Shown: positions 19,270 to 30,599, counted from the first letter of the stretch. The stretch: DNA of 64,000 bases from Tepidiphilus succinatimandens (GCF_006503695.1 NZ_SBIK01000008.1:44703-108702), one strand, 5' to 3'. Made by a program: numbers and translations. The notes: a model not told the origin generated them from the sequence alone.

Positions 19270-19410
19270 GAGCTTGTGAATCGATCTGCTGCGCGGCCCG
19301 ATTGCGTCGTTGCGCGGTGCTCGCTCCTCGCCTATCTTCGCGATATGTCTCGTCGCTGCGCTCCGTGCGCCTCGCACTCGACCCGCTCGCGACGATTTCT
19401 TCACAAGCTC
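19270..19410. repeat. Dispersed repeat, copy A, bounded by 11-bp inverted repeats
   Basis: This 141-bp block between metK and the divergent acyltransferase gene is bounded by GAGCTTGTGAA (19270-19280) and TTCACAAGCTC (19400-19410), exact complements. Its core (GTTGCGCGGTGCTCG, CTCGCCTATCTTC, GATATGTCTCG, CTGCGCTCCGTGCGCCT, CGCTCGCGACG) recurs near 53097-53207. It codes for nothing convincing. It looks like a small intergenic repeat family, possibly MITE-like or a structured RNA. Confidence 0.65.
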
Positions 19411-19483
19411 TCCGCCCCGCAAGTTGTCGGATTAACTCGGCGGATGAGCGATAATTATAAATCTTCTTCAAGGTAATGAGGAA

Positions 19484-20359
19484 ATGTCCCGTCTGCTGGT
19501 TGCCTTGCTGTGGGTGTTGCATTGGCTGCCGCTGCCGCTGCTGGCGGCGCTCGGCCGCGGTTTCGGGGCGCTGCTCTTTCATCTGGCGCGCTCGCGGCGC
19601 CACGTGGCCGAGGTGAATCTGCGGCTGTGCTTTTCCGAATGGACGGAGGCCGAGCGGCGTGCCGTGCTGCGCGAGCACTTCCGCCTGCTGGGGCGCAGCA
19701 TCCTGGAGCGGGGGATTTCCTGGTTTGCCCCGGCCGAGCGCATCCGGCGGCTGGTGCGGCTCGAGGGCAAGGAGCATCCGGATGGCGTGCGCGCCCAGGG
19801 ACGACCGGTGATCCTGCTCGTGCCCCACTTTCTTGGGCTGGACATGGGCGGCACGCGCGTGGCGATGGAGTACGACGGGGTCTACGTCTATTCGCGCCCC
19901 AAAAGGGACCCGGTGGCCGATCGATGGCTCAACTGGGGGCGTTCCCGCTTCGGCGATCAGCTGCAGGTGGCGCGCCAGGACGGTATCCGACCGGTGGTGC
20001 GCGCTTTGCGCGCCGGTCGGCCGCTCTATTACCTGCCCGACCTGGATTACGGGCGCAAGGAGTCCGTCTTCGTGCCGTTCTTCGGTGTGCCGGCGGCCAC
20101 GATCACGGGTCTGTCGCGCCTGGCGCGGCTCACCGGCGCGGCGGTGGTGCCCTGCGTCACCGAGATGCTGCCCGATGGAAAGGGCTACGTGACGCGCTTC
20201 GGCGAACCCTGGGCGGATTTCCCTTCCGAAGACGAAGTAGCCGACGCGGCACGCATGAACCGCTGGCTCGAAGGCGAGATCCGTCGCATGCCGGCGCAGT
20301 ACCATTGGGTGCACCGGCGCTTCAAGACGCGGCCTCCGGGGGAGCCGCGGCTGTATTGA
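19484..20359 (+). CDS. Late lipid A acyltransferase (LpxL/HtrB family)
   Basis: Membrane-associated acyltransferase of 291 residues that adds a secondary acyl chain to lipid A. An N-terminal hydrophobic anchor ([16 protein letters not shown]) is followed by the catalytic HX4D motif HFLGLD near residue 115 and by [10 protein letters not shown] and [13 protein letters not shown], typical for the family. AAGG lies upstream of ATG 19484. The next gene starts six bases after its stop, so the acyltransferase and the Crp/Fnr regulator are probably co-transcribed. Confidence 0.9.
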   Translation: MSRLLVALLWVLHWLPLPLLAALGRGFGALLFHLARSRRHVAEVNLRLCFSEWTEAERRAVLREHFRLLGRSILERGISWFAPAERIRRLVRLEGKEHPDGVRAQGRPVILLVPHFLGLDMGGTRVAMEYDGVYVYSRPKRDPVADRWLNWGRSRFGDQLQVARQDGIRPVVRALRAGRPLYYLPDLDYGRKESVFVPFFGVPAATITGLSRLARLTGAAVVPCVTEMLPDGKGYVTRFGEPWADFPSEDEVADAARMNRWLEGEIRRMPAQYHWVHRRFKTRPPGEPRLY

Positions 20360-20365
20360 GGGGGG

Positions 20366-21064
20366 ATGATGGACGAGACGCAGCATCTCGCGAACCGGCT
20401 GCGACGGGTGGCATTGTTCGCCTTGCTGGACGAGGAGGAGTTGGAAGCGCTGGCGCGGCGCTGCCGGCCAGTGCAGCTCGCGCGCGACGAGGTGCTGTTC
20501 TTGCGCGGCGAGCCGGCGCGCGGTTTTTACCTGGTGGAGCGCGGGCGCATCAAACTGTTTCTCGATTCTCCTTCGGGGGCGGAGAAGATCGTCGACACCG
20601 TCGGGCCGGGCGGGACCTTCGGCGAGGCGGTGATGTTTCTCGACCAACCGTATCCGGTGTCGACGGCGGCGCTCGGCGAGGCCGAGCTCGTCTTCGTGCC
20701 CAAGGAGGCGGTGGATGAATTGCTGGAGCGTCGGCCGGACTTTTGCCGTCGCATGCTCGCCGGCATGGCGATGCGGTTGCGCGTCATGGTGCGCGATATC
20801 GAGGCGTATTCGTTGCAGACGGCGGCCCAGCGGGTGATCGGCTATCTGCTGCAATCCTGCGAGCACGAGCGCGGGGAGGCAACGATCGAGCTGCCACTGC
20901 CGCGCTACGTGATCGCCTCGCGCCTCAACCTGACGCCGGAGACGCTGTCGCGCGTTTTCCATGAGCTCGCGCAGCAGGGAGTGTTGCGATCCGAAGGGCG
21001 TAGGGTGGTGGTGCCGGACGTGGGGCGGTTGAGGGATTATGGGGGGAGGGAAGAGCGGCGCTGA
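20366..21064 (+). CDS. Crp/Fnr-family regulator, probable DNR-type NO sensor
   Basis: Transcription factor of 232 residues: N-terminal cyclic-nucleotide-binding-fold sensor (about 10-130), long dimer helix, and a C-terminal helix-turn-helix with recognition helix [13 protein letters not shown], whose E..SR pattern reads TTGA half-sites. The N-terminal iron-sulfur cysteines of FNR are absent; the only Cys residues are scattered. That and the position beside the denitrification island point to a DNR/NNR-type, heme/NO-responsive regulator. Four matching sites occur in the window. Its start is six bases after the acyltransferase stop, and its stop is 12 bases from the convergent norD. Confidence 0.82.
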   Translation: MMDETQHLANRLRRVALFALLDEEELEALARRCRPVQLARDEVLFLRGEPARGFYLVERGRIKLFLDSPSGAEKIVDTVGPGGTFGEAVMFLDQPYPVSTAALGEAELVFVPKEAVDELLERRPDFCRRMLAGMAMRLRVMVRDIEAYSLQTAAQRVIGYLLQSCEHERGEATIELPLPRYVIASRLNLTPETLSRVFHELAQQGVLRSEGRRVVVPDVGRLRDYGGREERR

Positions 21065-21076
21065 ATGCGAGCGGTT

Positions 21077-22894
21077 TCACGGCTGGGTGAGCTCGGCGTA
21101 GAGCCGAGGCAGGCGGGCGGCGAGTTCGCCGAGGCGCTGCACGACGACGTGGCCATCATGGCCGAAGAGGTAGGGCAGAACATCGGCGGCTTCGCGGTCG
21201 ATCGCGACGCAGAAGGGGCGGATACCGCGCCGGCGGCATTCGAAGAGGGCGCGCCGTGTGTCTTCGATGCCGTAGCGGCCGTCGTAGTGGTCGATGTCGT
21301 GCGGTTTGCCGTCGGTGAGCACGAGCAGCAGTTTTTGCCGCGAAGCCGTGGCGGCGAGCCGGTCGGCGGCGTGGCGGATGGCTGCGCCGAGGCGGGTGTA
21401 GTCGCCGGGGCGTAGCGCGAGGATGCGACCGCGCACGGCCGGCCCGTTGCGCTCGCCGAAATCTTTGAGTCGATGGTAACGCACGTGTGCGTGGCCGAGC
21501 GAGGAAAAGGCGGCCACGGCAAGGGCGTCGCCCGCCGCTTCGATCGCCTCGGTGAACACGAGCAGCGCGTCGCGGATCACATCGATGACGCGGTGCGCAT
21601 CATCGGCGTGCGCGTCGGTAGACAGCGACACGTCGGCGAGCAGCAGGCAGGAGAGGTCGCGCGCCGTGCGCGGGGTGTCGATATAGCGCGGTTGCGCCGA
21701 GACGGGGCAGCCGGAGCGCAGTTCGGCGTGGCGACGGACCCAGTCGTCAAGATCGAGCGCGTCGCCCTCGGGCTGACCCGCCTGGGGCCGGCGCTCGCTG
21801 CGGATGCGTTCGAGTTCGGCGCGCAGTCGTTGCGTGAGCGGGCGAAGCTGTCCGGGCAAAGGGGCGGGCATCGCCTCGTCACGGGGCAGATCGATGCGGC
21901 AGTGATCGGGGCGGTACTGGCCGCGGCGATAATCCCATTCGGGCAGCAGGATTCCCTCCCTCAGCCTTTCATCGGCGTCTGCGGCGGGCGGGCGTTCCAG
22001 GTCCATGCGCACGCGGGAGGCGACGGGGTCGGAGTCCTCGGCGAGCGCCAGCCGTTCGAGCTGGGCGGCGGCACGTCCGGCTTCGTCCCCCTCGGCGTCT
22101 TCGAGCGAGCGGTCGACGCGCACGTATTCCGCCCAGCACAGCAGGCTCTCGGCGCGAAACGCGAGCAGCATGCCGTGCTGCGAGCCAGGGTCTTCCGTCG
22201 CCTCGGTCTGGATCGGGGCCGCGGCCGAAGAGGAAGCCCCGTCCTTGGCGGTAGGCGGGGGACGGCGCCGAGCCGCTGCGGCATCGGTCTCCTGAGGCAT
22301 CAGCCACAGCATCACCGGCCGCGGTGGGCGCGGTGAGGCCGGAAAGGTGCGCACGCTGCCGGGAGCGCGCAGGGCGGCGCGGATCGCTTCTTCCACGGCA
22401 GCGTCGACCGGGGGCAGCTGGTGCGGTAGGGGGCGAAGCGCGAGGCTTGCTGCGACGAGGCGATCATAGCGTTCCTGCCACGCAGGGTAGCGGGCGAGCG
22501 CCACGGCGGTGGCGCGCTGGTTGGCGAGCCACCACGGTTCGCCGTTGGGGACGAAATGGGCGGCGAGCAGGGCGAGCCAGAAATAGAGGTCGCGGTTGAG
22601 GGGGCGTTTGGGAAAATGGGCGATCGCGGCGGGAAGGCGCAGCTCGTCGGCGGTGAGATGGGGAAGTTCGGTAAGACGGCCGGTTCCGGCGAGCCGTTCG
22701 CGCCACGTACGCCGCCCTTCGTGGATACGGCGTTCGGCCACGGCGAATCTGCGTCCGGCCTCGCCGCCCACGCCGCGGAAGAATACCGACAGGGGGCGCC
22801 GTAAGGATTCGAGGCGGATTTCGGCCTGGGGGTGGTGCGCTTCGGCGAGGTGCCGCACCCAGCGATCCCACAGCGCTCCGGCCCAGGTCTCCAT
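21077..22894 (-). CDS. norD: NorD, NO reductase activation protein with VWA domain
   Basis: Cytoplasmic protein of 605 residues needed to assemble active cNOR together with the NorQ ATPase. The C-terminal 200 residues form a von Willebrand A domain with an intact MIDAS motif DVSLST, followed by TDGKPHDIDHYDGRYGIEDT, the standard NorD signature. The N-terminal two thirds are helical and poorly conserved. It starts two bases after norQ ends, last in the nnrS-nirE-norQ-norD unit. NorQD are thought to insert iron into the NorB dinuclear centre. Confidence 0.92.
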   Translation of the reverse strand: METWAGALWDRWVRHLAEAHHPQAEIRLESLRRPLSVFFRGVGGEAGRRFAVAERRIHEGRRTWRERLAGTGRLTELPHLTADELRLPAAIAHFPKRPLNRDLYFWLALLAAHFVPNGEPWWLANQRATAVALARYPAWQERYDRLVAASLALRPLPHQLPPVDAAVEEAIRAALRAPGSVRTFPASPRPPRPVMLWLMPQETDAAAARRRPPPTAKDGASSSAAAPIQTEATEDPGSQHGMLLAFRAESLLCWAEYVRVDRSLEDAEGDEAGRAAAQLERLALAEDSDPVASRVRMDLERPPAADADERLREGILLPEWDYRRGQYRPDHCRIDLPRDEAMPAPLPGQLRPLTQRLRAELERIRSERRPQAGQPEGDALDLDDWVRRHAELRSGCPVSAQPRYIDTPRTARDLSCLLLADVSLSTDAHADDAHRVIDVIRDALLVFTEAIEAAGDALAVAAFSSLGHAHVRYHRLKDFGERNGPAVRGRILALRPGDYTRLGAAIRHAADRLAATASRQKLLLVLTDGKPHDIDHYDGRYGIEDTRRALFECRRRGIRPFCVAIDREAADVLPYLFGHDGHVVVQRLGELAARLPRLYAELTQP

Positions 22895-22896
22895 GG

Positions 22897-23676
22897 CTAT
22901 TCGCCGAGCACGGTGCGCACCAGCTCTTCGAGCCCGGCGGTGACCTCGGCATCGTCGGACAGCGCCTCGACGAGCGCCGCGCGGCAGGCGGCGAGCACCG
23001 GCAGGCCGCCGCGGATCAGCAGGGCGGCATAAACGAGGAGCCGCGTCGAGGCCACTTCTTCGAGATCGACCCCGTCGAGCCGGCGGATGGCGTTACCCAG
23101 GGCGACGAGACGCCGCGCGAGTAAGGCGTCGCACCCCGTTTCCCGCTGCAGGATGCGGATTTCGCGCGCCTCGTCGGGAAAGCCGAAACGCAGCGCCACG
23201 AAACGTTGCCGGGTGGAGGGTTTGAGCCCTTTGAGGAAATTCTGGTAGCCGGGATTGTAGGAGACGACCAGCATGAATTCGGGCGGTGCGGCCAGCAGCT
23301 CACCCGTGCGCTCGAGCGGCAGTGTGCGGCGGTGGTCGGCGAGCGGATGGATGACGACGGTGACGTCCTTGCGCGCCTCGACGATCTCGTCGAGATAGCA
23401 GATGCCGCCCTCGCGCACGGCGCGCGTGAGCGGCCCGTCCTGCCACACGGTCTGTCCGTTTTGCACGAGATGGCGTCCAACGAGGTCGGCGGCGGTCAGA
23501 TCGTCGTGGCAGGCCACGGAGAAGAGCGGTAGGCCAAGGCGCGCCGCCATGTGGGTGACGAAGCGGGTCTTGCCCACCCCTGTGGGGCCTTTGATGAGCA
23601 CGGGCAGGCGGTTGCGCCAGGCGTGTTCGAAGAGTTCGACCTCGTCGCTGGCCGGTTCATAGGCGGGAAGCGTCAT
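22897..23676 (-). CDS. norQ: NorQ (CbbQ/NirQ/NorQ) MoxR-type AAA+ ATPase
   Basis: ATPase of 259 residues. It has Walker A GPTGVGKT near residue 31, Walker B CYLDEIVE, the sensor region VVSYNPGYQN and the CbbQ C-terminal domain. It acts as a chaperone with the VWA protein NorD to activate NO reductase. Its ATG overlaps the nirE stop by four bases, and norD begins two bases downstream, so the three are tightly coupled. Confidence 0.93.
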   Translation of the reverse strand: MTLPAYEPASDEVELFEHAWRNRLPVLIKGPTGVGKTRFVTHMAARLGLPLFSVACHDDLTAADLVGRHLVQNGQTVWQDGPLTRAVREGGICYLDEIVEARKDVTVVIHPLADHRRTLPLERTGELLAAPPEFMLVVSYNPGYQNFLKGLKPSTRQRFVALRFGFPDEAREIRILQRETGCDALLARRLVALGNAIRRLDGVDLEEVASTRLLVYAALLIRGGLPVLAACRAALVEALSDDAEVTAGLEELVRTVLGE

Positions 23677-24467
23677 GGCGTGGCTTTCGATGTGACAGTG
23701 GATTCAGCAAGGGCCGCCGCTCGGGGCGCGAGCCGCTCGGCGAGCCCTACCACGTCGCCCACCACCAGTAGCGCCGGCGGGGCGAGTTCGGCGGCGGCCG
23801 CCAAGGCAGGCAGGCTCGCCAGCGTGCCGCTGAGGCGTTCGGCATCGGGCAGCGTCGCGTTGCGCACCACGGCCGCGGGCGTGTCGGCCGGCAGGCCGTG
23901 GGCGACGAGTTCGCGGCAGATCGTGGGCAGGGTGCTCACCCCCATGTAGAAGACCACCGTCTGGCGCGGCCGGGCGAGCGCTTCCCAGTCGAGCAGCAGG
24001 GCGCCGTCCTTGAGATGCCCGGTGACGAAGAGGCAGGATTGGGCGTGGTCGCGGTGCGTGAGGGGAATGCCCTGGCTCGCGGCCATGCCGCAGGCCGCCG
24101 TGATGCCGGGCACGACCTCGAAAGGGATGCCGGCTGCGGCGAGCGCTTCGGCTTCTTCCCCGCCGCGCCCGAAAATGTAGGGGTCGCCCCCCTTGAGCCG
24201 CACGACCACTGCGCCGGTCTGCCCGAGTTCGACGAGAAGCGCGTTGATCTCCTCCTGGGGGAGCGTATGCCGGCCGGCGCGCTTGCCGACGAAGACGCGC
24301 CGCGCCTCGGGGCGGACGCACTCGAGCACGGCCGGGCTCACCAGGTTGTCGTAGACGAGCACCTCGGCGGCCTGCAGCAGGCGCAGTGCTCGCACGGTGA
24401 GCAGTTCCGGGTCGCCGGGGCCGGCGCCCACCAGATAGACTTTCGGTGCGATCGTTTTCCGCTTCAT
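23673..24467 (-). CDS. nirE: Uroporphyrinogen-III C-methyltransferase (NirE/CobA type)
   Basis: SAM-dependent enzyme of 264 residues that makes precorrin-2, the first dedicated step to siroheme and heme d1. Signatures are KVYLVGAGPGDPELLTV at the N-terminus, VVRLKGGDPYIFGRGGEEAEAL, and GIPLTHRDHAQS. The name nirE is chosen because no other SUMT lies in the window and the remaining heme d1 genes are nearby; cobA is an equally valid family name. The start at 24467 gives a standard N-terminus. It lies between nnrS (97-base gap) and norQ (4-base overlap). Confidence 0.9.
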   Translation of the reverse strand: MKRKTIAPKVYLVGAGPGDPELLTVRALRLLQAAEVLVYDNLVSPAVLECVRPEARRVFVGKRAGRHTLPQEEINALLVELGQTGAVVVRLKGGDPYIFGRGGEEAEALAAAGIPFEVVPGITAACGMAASQGIPLTHRDHAQSCLFVTGHLKDGALLLDWEALARPRQTVVFYMGVSTLPTICRELVAHGLPADTPAAVVRNATLPDAERLSGTLASLPALAAAAELAPPALLVVGDVVGLAERLAPRAAALAESTVTSKATP

Positions 24468-24564
24468 CGTCTCGTTCCCTGCGGTCTTTATCCTGGTTGC
24501 GGTTTGTACCACGGTTTGGCCTGCGTCTTCATGCCGCGCGGGAAGATGGAAAGAGCGCGGGCGT

Positions 24565-25755
24565 TCAACCGGGACGTCCATCGGGGCGCGGGCGCACGAG
24601 GCGCGGGACGAAACGCCACAGGTAGAGGAGATAGGCGAGCGCAAAGGCGAAGGCGCTTGCGTGCAGCATGCCGTTCCCCATGGCCGGGAAGGTCGCGAGT
24701 TCGCGCAGCAGCGCCGCGGCGAGCAGCACGAGGAAGGCGGAGTGGAGGCCGCGAGGGGTGCGGTTGGGGTGATCGCCGGTGTGGCCGAGCGCCGTGCGCG
24801 TCATCATGCCGAGCGTCATGGAGCCGATGCCGCCCACCGTGAGCAGGTGCACCGCGGCGCTGCGCCAGGACGGGGCGAAAGCGGCCAGCCCGTAGGCGAG
24901 GACCCCTGCCGCCGTCAGGGCGAAGCCGAGATGCAAGATCCACACCATGGGGTTGGTCCAGACGGTCCGGTGCAGCCAGCGCCGGCTCTGGCGCAGGGCG
25001 ATGCCGGACGTCACCACGGCGAGCACGGCGATGAGCGGTGCGGGCGCACCGAGGGCCGTGGCAAGCGCCAGCGCAAACCCGCCGACCACGGTACCGGCCT
25101 GCACCCAGGCTGGATTGGGGACTTGCGGCAGACCGAGCGCCCGGCTGGTGAAGAAGGCGATGACCCGCATGCCGAGGAAGAAGATCATCCCGGCGAGCCA
25201 CAGGGCGCCGGCATCGAGCCAGGCGAGGGGTTCGCCGTCGAGTTTTCCTTGCACCGTGCAGAAAAACCCCGCCTCGAAGCCCGCGAACAGCAGCAGCAGG
25301 AACGGCACGACGTAGTTGCGCCGGTTACGCGCGGCGAGCACGGAGCGGGCGAGCCAGAACGCGGCAAGGAGAAGAAAGGCAAGCGCGGCGCCTGCAGCGG
25401 CAGGAAAGGCGCGCTCGCCGAGGAACCAAGCCAGCCGAGCCACGAGCCACAGCAGCACGAGCACGCCGAGACGGACGCCGCGAAGCGGCGGCTGTCCCGT
25501 CCAGCTTGCCACCGCCGTATGCAGAAAACCGACGACGATCGCTGCGCCGAAGCCCCAGACCATCTCGTGCGCATGCCACCACACGCCCGGCAGGGCAGGT
25601 GCGCCGCGCAGGGTGACCGCCCAGTAAGGTACGGCGAGCACCGCGAGCAGGGCTCCGAGCAGATAAAAGGGGCGGAAGGCCATCGCCAGCCAGGCGGCAA
25701 GGCTCGGACGGGCGGAGGTGGGTGGGTGCGGTTCTTGCAGAGGGATGCCGGTCAT
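24565..25755 (-). CDS. nnrS: NnrS family heme/copper membrane protein
   Basis: Polytopic inner-membrane protein of 396 residues with about twelve hydrophobic segments. NnrS signatures include AFRPFYLLGAL, WHAHEMVWGFG with candidate ligand histidines, and HLLTVGGIGSMTLGMMTR followed by TALGHTG. NnrS proteins bind heme and copper and protect cells against NO-related damage. ATG 25755 is chosen; an upstream start would overlap the DNR site. It is first in its operon, with a DNR-like dyad at 25814-25827 and a CACAAT -10 at 25786-25791. Confidence 0.92.
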   Translation of the reverse strand: MTGIPLQEPHPPTSARPSLAAWLAMAFRPFYLLGALLAVLAVPYWAVTLRGAPALPGVWWHAHEMVWGFGAAIVVGFLHTAVASWTGQPPLRGVRLGVLVLLWLVARLAWFLGERAFPAAAGAALAFLLLAAFWLARSVLAARNRRNYVVPFLLLLFAGFEAGFFCTVQGKLDGEPLAWLDAGALWLAGMIFFLGMRVIAFFTSRALGLPQVPNPAWVQAGTVVGGFALALATALGAPAPLIAVLAVVTSGIALRQSRRWLHRTVWTNPMVWILHLGFALTAAGVLAYGLAAFAPSWRSAAVHLLTVGGIGSMTLGMMTRTALGHTGDHPNRTPRGLHSAFLVLLAAALLRELATFPAMGNGMLHASAFAFALAYLLYLWRFVPRLVRPRPDGRPG

Positions 25756-25813
25756 CGAGAGACTCCGCAGGCAGGGTTGGGGGACATTGTGCTTTTCAGG
25801 CGTCAGATCGTCC

Positions 25814-27656
<1,843 letters not shown>

Positions 27657-27672
27657 GACGAAGGGCGAGGGG

Positions 27673-28020
27673 ATGCGGTGCTGGCAGGGGGTATTCGGCG
27701 TGGCTTGGGGGCTGGTCTTCGCCGCTGCGGTCCACGCCGAACCGGGGGTAGAGCGTCAGGAGGCGCTCGTGCGCCTGGTGCGCCAGGACTGCGGTGCTTG
27801 CCACGGCCTGAGCCTGCGAGGTGGGCTGGGGCCGGCGCTCACGGCGGAGCGGCTCGCCGGCAAGGACGGGGAGATGCTGGCGGCGGCGATCGCCCAAGGC
27901 CGCCCCGGCACGCCGATGCCGCCCTTTTTGGGGCTACTCGGTACGGAGGAGATCACATGGATCGTCGAGCGTTTGCAAGAAGGCTTTCCTCCGCTGCCCG
28001 CTGGTTCGTCTTCGCACTGA
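27673..28020 (+). CDS. nirC: NirC-type periplasmic cytochrome c
   Basis: Small c-type cytochrome of 115 residues, probably an electron donor or maturation partner for NirS. The signal peptide ends at VHAE near residue 24; heme binding is CGACH at about residue 40 and a Met ligand is likely in TPMPPFLG. GAGGGG precedes ATG 27673; an ATG at 27643 overlapping nirS would add ten residues before the signal peptide. Its end overlaps the nirF start by 64 bases. Confidence 0.85.
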   Translation: MRCWQGVFGVAWGLVFAAAVHAEPGVERQEALVRLVRQDCGACHGLSLRGGLGPALTAERLAGKDGEMLAAAIAQGRPGTPMPPFLGLLGTEEITWIVERLQEGFPPLPAGSSSH

Positions 28021-29159
28021 GTGCCGGCGTCGTAGGACTGTCTGGGGCGCAGGAGCGCGGTACGGGCGATCTGGGAGTGGTGATCGAGCGGGCGAGCGGC
28101 AGCGTGCTGATCGTGGCGCACACCACGCCCGAGGTGCTCGCCCGCGTCGAAGGGCTGGGGGATCTGTCGCATGCCTCAGTGGTTTTCTCGCGCGACCAGC
28201 GCTTTGCCTACGTCTTCGGCCGCGACGGGGCGCTCACCAAGCTGGATCTGCTGCGACCGGGCATCGTCGCCCGCGTGCAGCAGGCAGGAAATTCCATCGG
28301 TGGGGCCATTTCGCAGGACGGGCGGCTGGTGGTGGCGCAGAACTACGAACCCGGCGGCATCAAGGCGTTTTCCGCCGACGATCTACACCTGGTGGCGGAG
28401 GTGCCGACCAAGCCGGGGCCGGATGGCAAGGCATCGAAAGTGGTAGGGTTGGCCGATCTGCCGGGGCAGCGTTTCGCCTACGCGCTCTTCGATGCCGGGG
28501 AGATCTGTGTGAGCGACTTCTCCGTGCCCGACACTCCCCGTACGGAGTGCGCCTCTGCCGGTCGCCAGCCCTATGACGGACTGGTGACTCCGGACGGGCG
28601 TTTCTACCTTGCCGGGCTTTTTGGCGAAGATGGTGTGGCGCTGTGGGATTCCTGGCATCCGGAGGCCGGGGTGCGTCGTATCCTTGACGGATATGGCCGG
28701 GGCGAGACCCCTCTGCCCGTCTATAAGATGCCGCATCTGCGGGGCTGGGCGCAGGCCGGCGAGCGCCTGTTCCTGCCGGCGATCGGGCGGCACGAAGTGC
28801 TGGTCGTCGATCGGCGTGACTGGCGCGAGCTTGGGCGCGTGGCGGTGGCGGGGCAGCCGGTCTTCGTCATGGCCCGTCCCGATGGACGGGAGATCTGGGT
28901 GAACTTCGCTTTCCCCGACAACGGGCGCGTGCAGGTGATCGACGCCGAGACGCTGACGGTGCGCGATACGCTCGAACCGGGGCGGGCGGTGTTGCACATG
29001 GAATTCACGCCCAAGGGGGATCAGCTGTGGGTGTCGTGCCGCGACGACGACCGGATCGTGGTCTATGATGCGAGGACACACCGGGAGCTCGACCGCCTCG
29101 CGGCCCGCAGCCCCAGCGGCATCTTCTTCACCTATCGCGCCACGCGTTTCGGAATGTGA
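27957..29159 (+). CDS. nirF: NirF, heme d1 biosynthesis protein
   Basis: Protein of 400 residues with a beta-propeller similar to the d1 domain of NirS; in known systems it acts on a late heme d1 precursor in the periplasm. The N-terminus MDRRAFARRLSSAARWF leads a hydrophobic stretch, resembling a Tat signal. Conserved segments include VVAQNYEPGGIKAF, GRQPYDGLVTPDGRFYLAGL, YKMPHLRGW and VLHMEFTPKGDQ. GGAGGAG upstream of ATG 27957 fixes the start inside the nirC coding sequence. Confidence 0.92.
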   Translation: MDRRAFARRLSSAARWFVFALSAGVVGLSGAQERGTGDLGVVIERASGSVLIVAHTTPEVLARVEGLGDLSHASVVFSRDQRFAYVFGRDGALTKLDLLRPGIVARVQQAGNSIGGAISQDGRLVVAQNYEPGGIKAFSADDLHLVAEVPTKPGPDGKASKVVGLADLPGQRFAYALFDAGEICVSDFSVPDTPRTECASAGRQPYDGLVTPDGRFYLAGLFGEDGVALWDSWHPEAGVRRILDGYGRGETPLPVYKMPHLRGWAQAGERLFLPAIGRHEVLVVDRRDWRELGRVAVAGQPVFVMARPDGREIWVNFAFPDNGRVQVIDAETLTVRDTLEPGRAVLHMEFTPKGDQLWVSCRDDDRIVVYDARTHRELDRLAARSPSGIFFTYRATRFGM

Positions 29160-29163
29160 GCCG

Positions 29164-30135
29164 ATGAATACGCTGCTTTCCTTCGTCAATCGCTGGCAGC
29201 GGGGTTTCCCGCTCGTGCCTTCGCCTTTTGCGGCCGTTGCCGGGTACGAGGGAATGGGCGAGACGGAGGTGATCGAGGCGTTCGCCGCCGCCCGGAAGGC
29301 AGGATGGATGGCGCGGCTGGGGCCGGTGTGGGCACCGCGGCGCCTTGGCTGGAGTACGCTCGCGGCCGCGCGCGTACCGCCTGACAAGCTCGATGCGGTT
29401 GCCGAGTGCGTGAGCATCTTTCCCGAGGTGAATCACAACTATGCCCGCGAGGACGAATGGAATCTGTGGTTCGTAATCACGTCTCCTTCCGAATCGCGGG
29501 GCCGGGCGATACTCGTGGCGATCGAGCGGGCTCTGGACGTACCGGTGATCGCCCTGCCGTTGCGCACCGAATTCTTCGTCGACCTCGGCTTCGATCTGAC
29601 TGGAGAGAAGAAACGCGCGCCAATCAAGGCGGAGGTGCCGACGCAGGCGAGCCTCTCGGCCGAGATGGAACCCTTGGTCCATGCGCTCTCGGCGGGTTTG
29701 CCGCTGGTGCCGCATCCCTATGCCGCGGTGGGGGAGGCAATCGGCTGGTCGGAGACGGCGGTGATCGCCCAGCTCGAGCAGTGGATCGGCACGAGGGTGG
29801 TGCGCCGCATCGGGGCGGTGGTGCGTCACCGCCGTCTCGGCTACCGGGCCAATGCCATGTGCGTGTGGGATGTGTCCGACGATGCAGTGCGCGAGGCAGG
29901 CGAGCGGCTTGCTCTCGAGCCGGCGGTGAGCTTGTGCTACGAACGTTTCCGCGCGCCTCCGCACTGGCCCTACAACCTCTATGCGATGATCCATGGCCGC
30001 GATCGCGAGACGGTGTTGCGCGAGCGCCATCGTCTTGGGGTTGAGCTCGGGCTCGATCGCTGGCCGCACCGGGTGCTTTTCAGCACCAAGGAATACAAGC
30101 AGACCGGCGCGGACTACACGGGGCGGGAGCGATGA
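29164..30135 (+). CDS. nirDL: NirDL, fused siroheme decarboxylase subunits
   Basis: Protein of 323 residues made of two Lrp/AsnC-like halves: NirD-like (about 1-165) and NirL-like (about 170-323). NirDLGH together decarboxylate siroheme to 12,18-didecarboxysiroheme. The first half carries NHNYAREDEWNLWFV and the second CYERFRAPPHWPYNLYAMIH, the distinct D-type and L-type motifs. The fusion is continuous with no internal stop. It starts four bases after nirF and overlaps nirG by four bases. The helix-turn-helix fold here is enzymatic rather than regulatory. Confidence 0.9.
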   Translation: MNTLLSFVNRWQRGFPLVPSPFAAVAGYEGMGETEVIEAFAAARKAGWMARLGPVWAPRRLGWSTLAAARVPPDKLDAVAECVSIFPEVNHNYAREDEWNLWFVITSPSESRGRAILVAIERALDVPVIALPLRTEFFVDLGFDLTGEKKRAPIKAEVPTQASLSAEMEPLVHALSAGLPLVPHPYAAVGEAIGWSETAVIAQLEQWIGTRVVRRIGAVVRHRRLGYRANAMCVWDVSDDAVREAGERLALEPAVSLCYERFRAPPHWPYNLYAMIHGRDRETVLRERHRLGVELGLDRWPHRVLFSTKEYKQTGADYTGRER

Positions 30136-30599
30136 GAGAGAGGAGGCCGGCGACGCTCGATGATCTCGATCGGCAGCTGCTGTGGGCGCTGCAGGATGAC
30201 CTGCCCCTGTGTGAGCGGCCTTTCGCCGTATTGGCCACAGGGCTCGGGGTGAGCGAGGAGGAGGTCCTGCAGCGGCTGCGGCGCTATCTCGCCGAGGGGA
30301 TCGTGACGCGCTTCGGGCCCTTCTTCCAGGTCGAGCGCATGGGGGGCGCGTTCTGCCTGGCGGCGATGGCGGTGCCCGAGGAGCGCTTCGACGAGGTGAC
30401 GGTCGCCGTCGGCGCCTTTCCCCAGGTGGCGCACAACTACCGCCGCGAACACGCGCTCAACATGTGGTTCGTGCTCGCGGCCACGCGCCCCGAGGGAATC
30501 GTCGAGACGGCGCGGGCGATCGAGAATGCCGTCTCTCTGCCGGTGTGGCTCTTCCCCAAGGAGCGCGAGTATTTCGTGCGCTTGAGGTTGCGTCCATGA
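30132..30599 (+). CDS. nirG: NirG, siroheme decarboxylase subunit
   Basis: Protein of 155 residues, a stand-alone Lrp/AsnC-like subunit of the siroheme decarboxylase. It carries AHNYRREHALNMWFVLA, the same D/G-type motif as the first half of NirDL, and GIVTRFGPFFQVERMGGAF in the N-terminal winged helix. Overlaps of four bases with nirDL and nirH indicate translational coupling. Confidence 0.9.
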   Translation: MRERRPATLDDLDRQLLWALQDDLPLCERPFAVLATGLGVSEEEVLQRLRRYLAEGIVTRFGPFFQVERMGGAFCLAAMAVPEERFDEVTVAVGAFPQVAHNYRREHALNMWFVLAATRPEGIVETARAIENAVSLPVWLFPKEREYFVRLRLRP

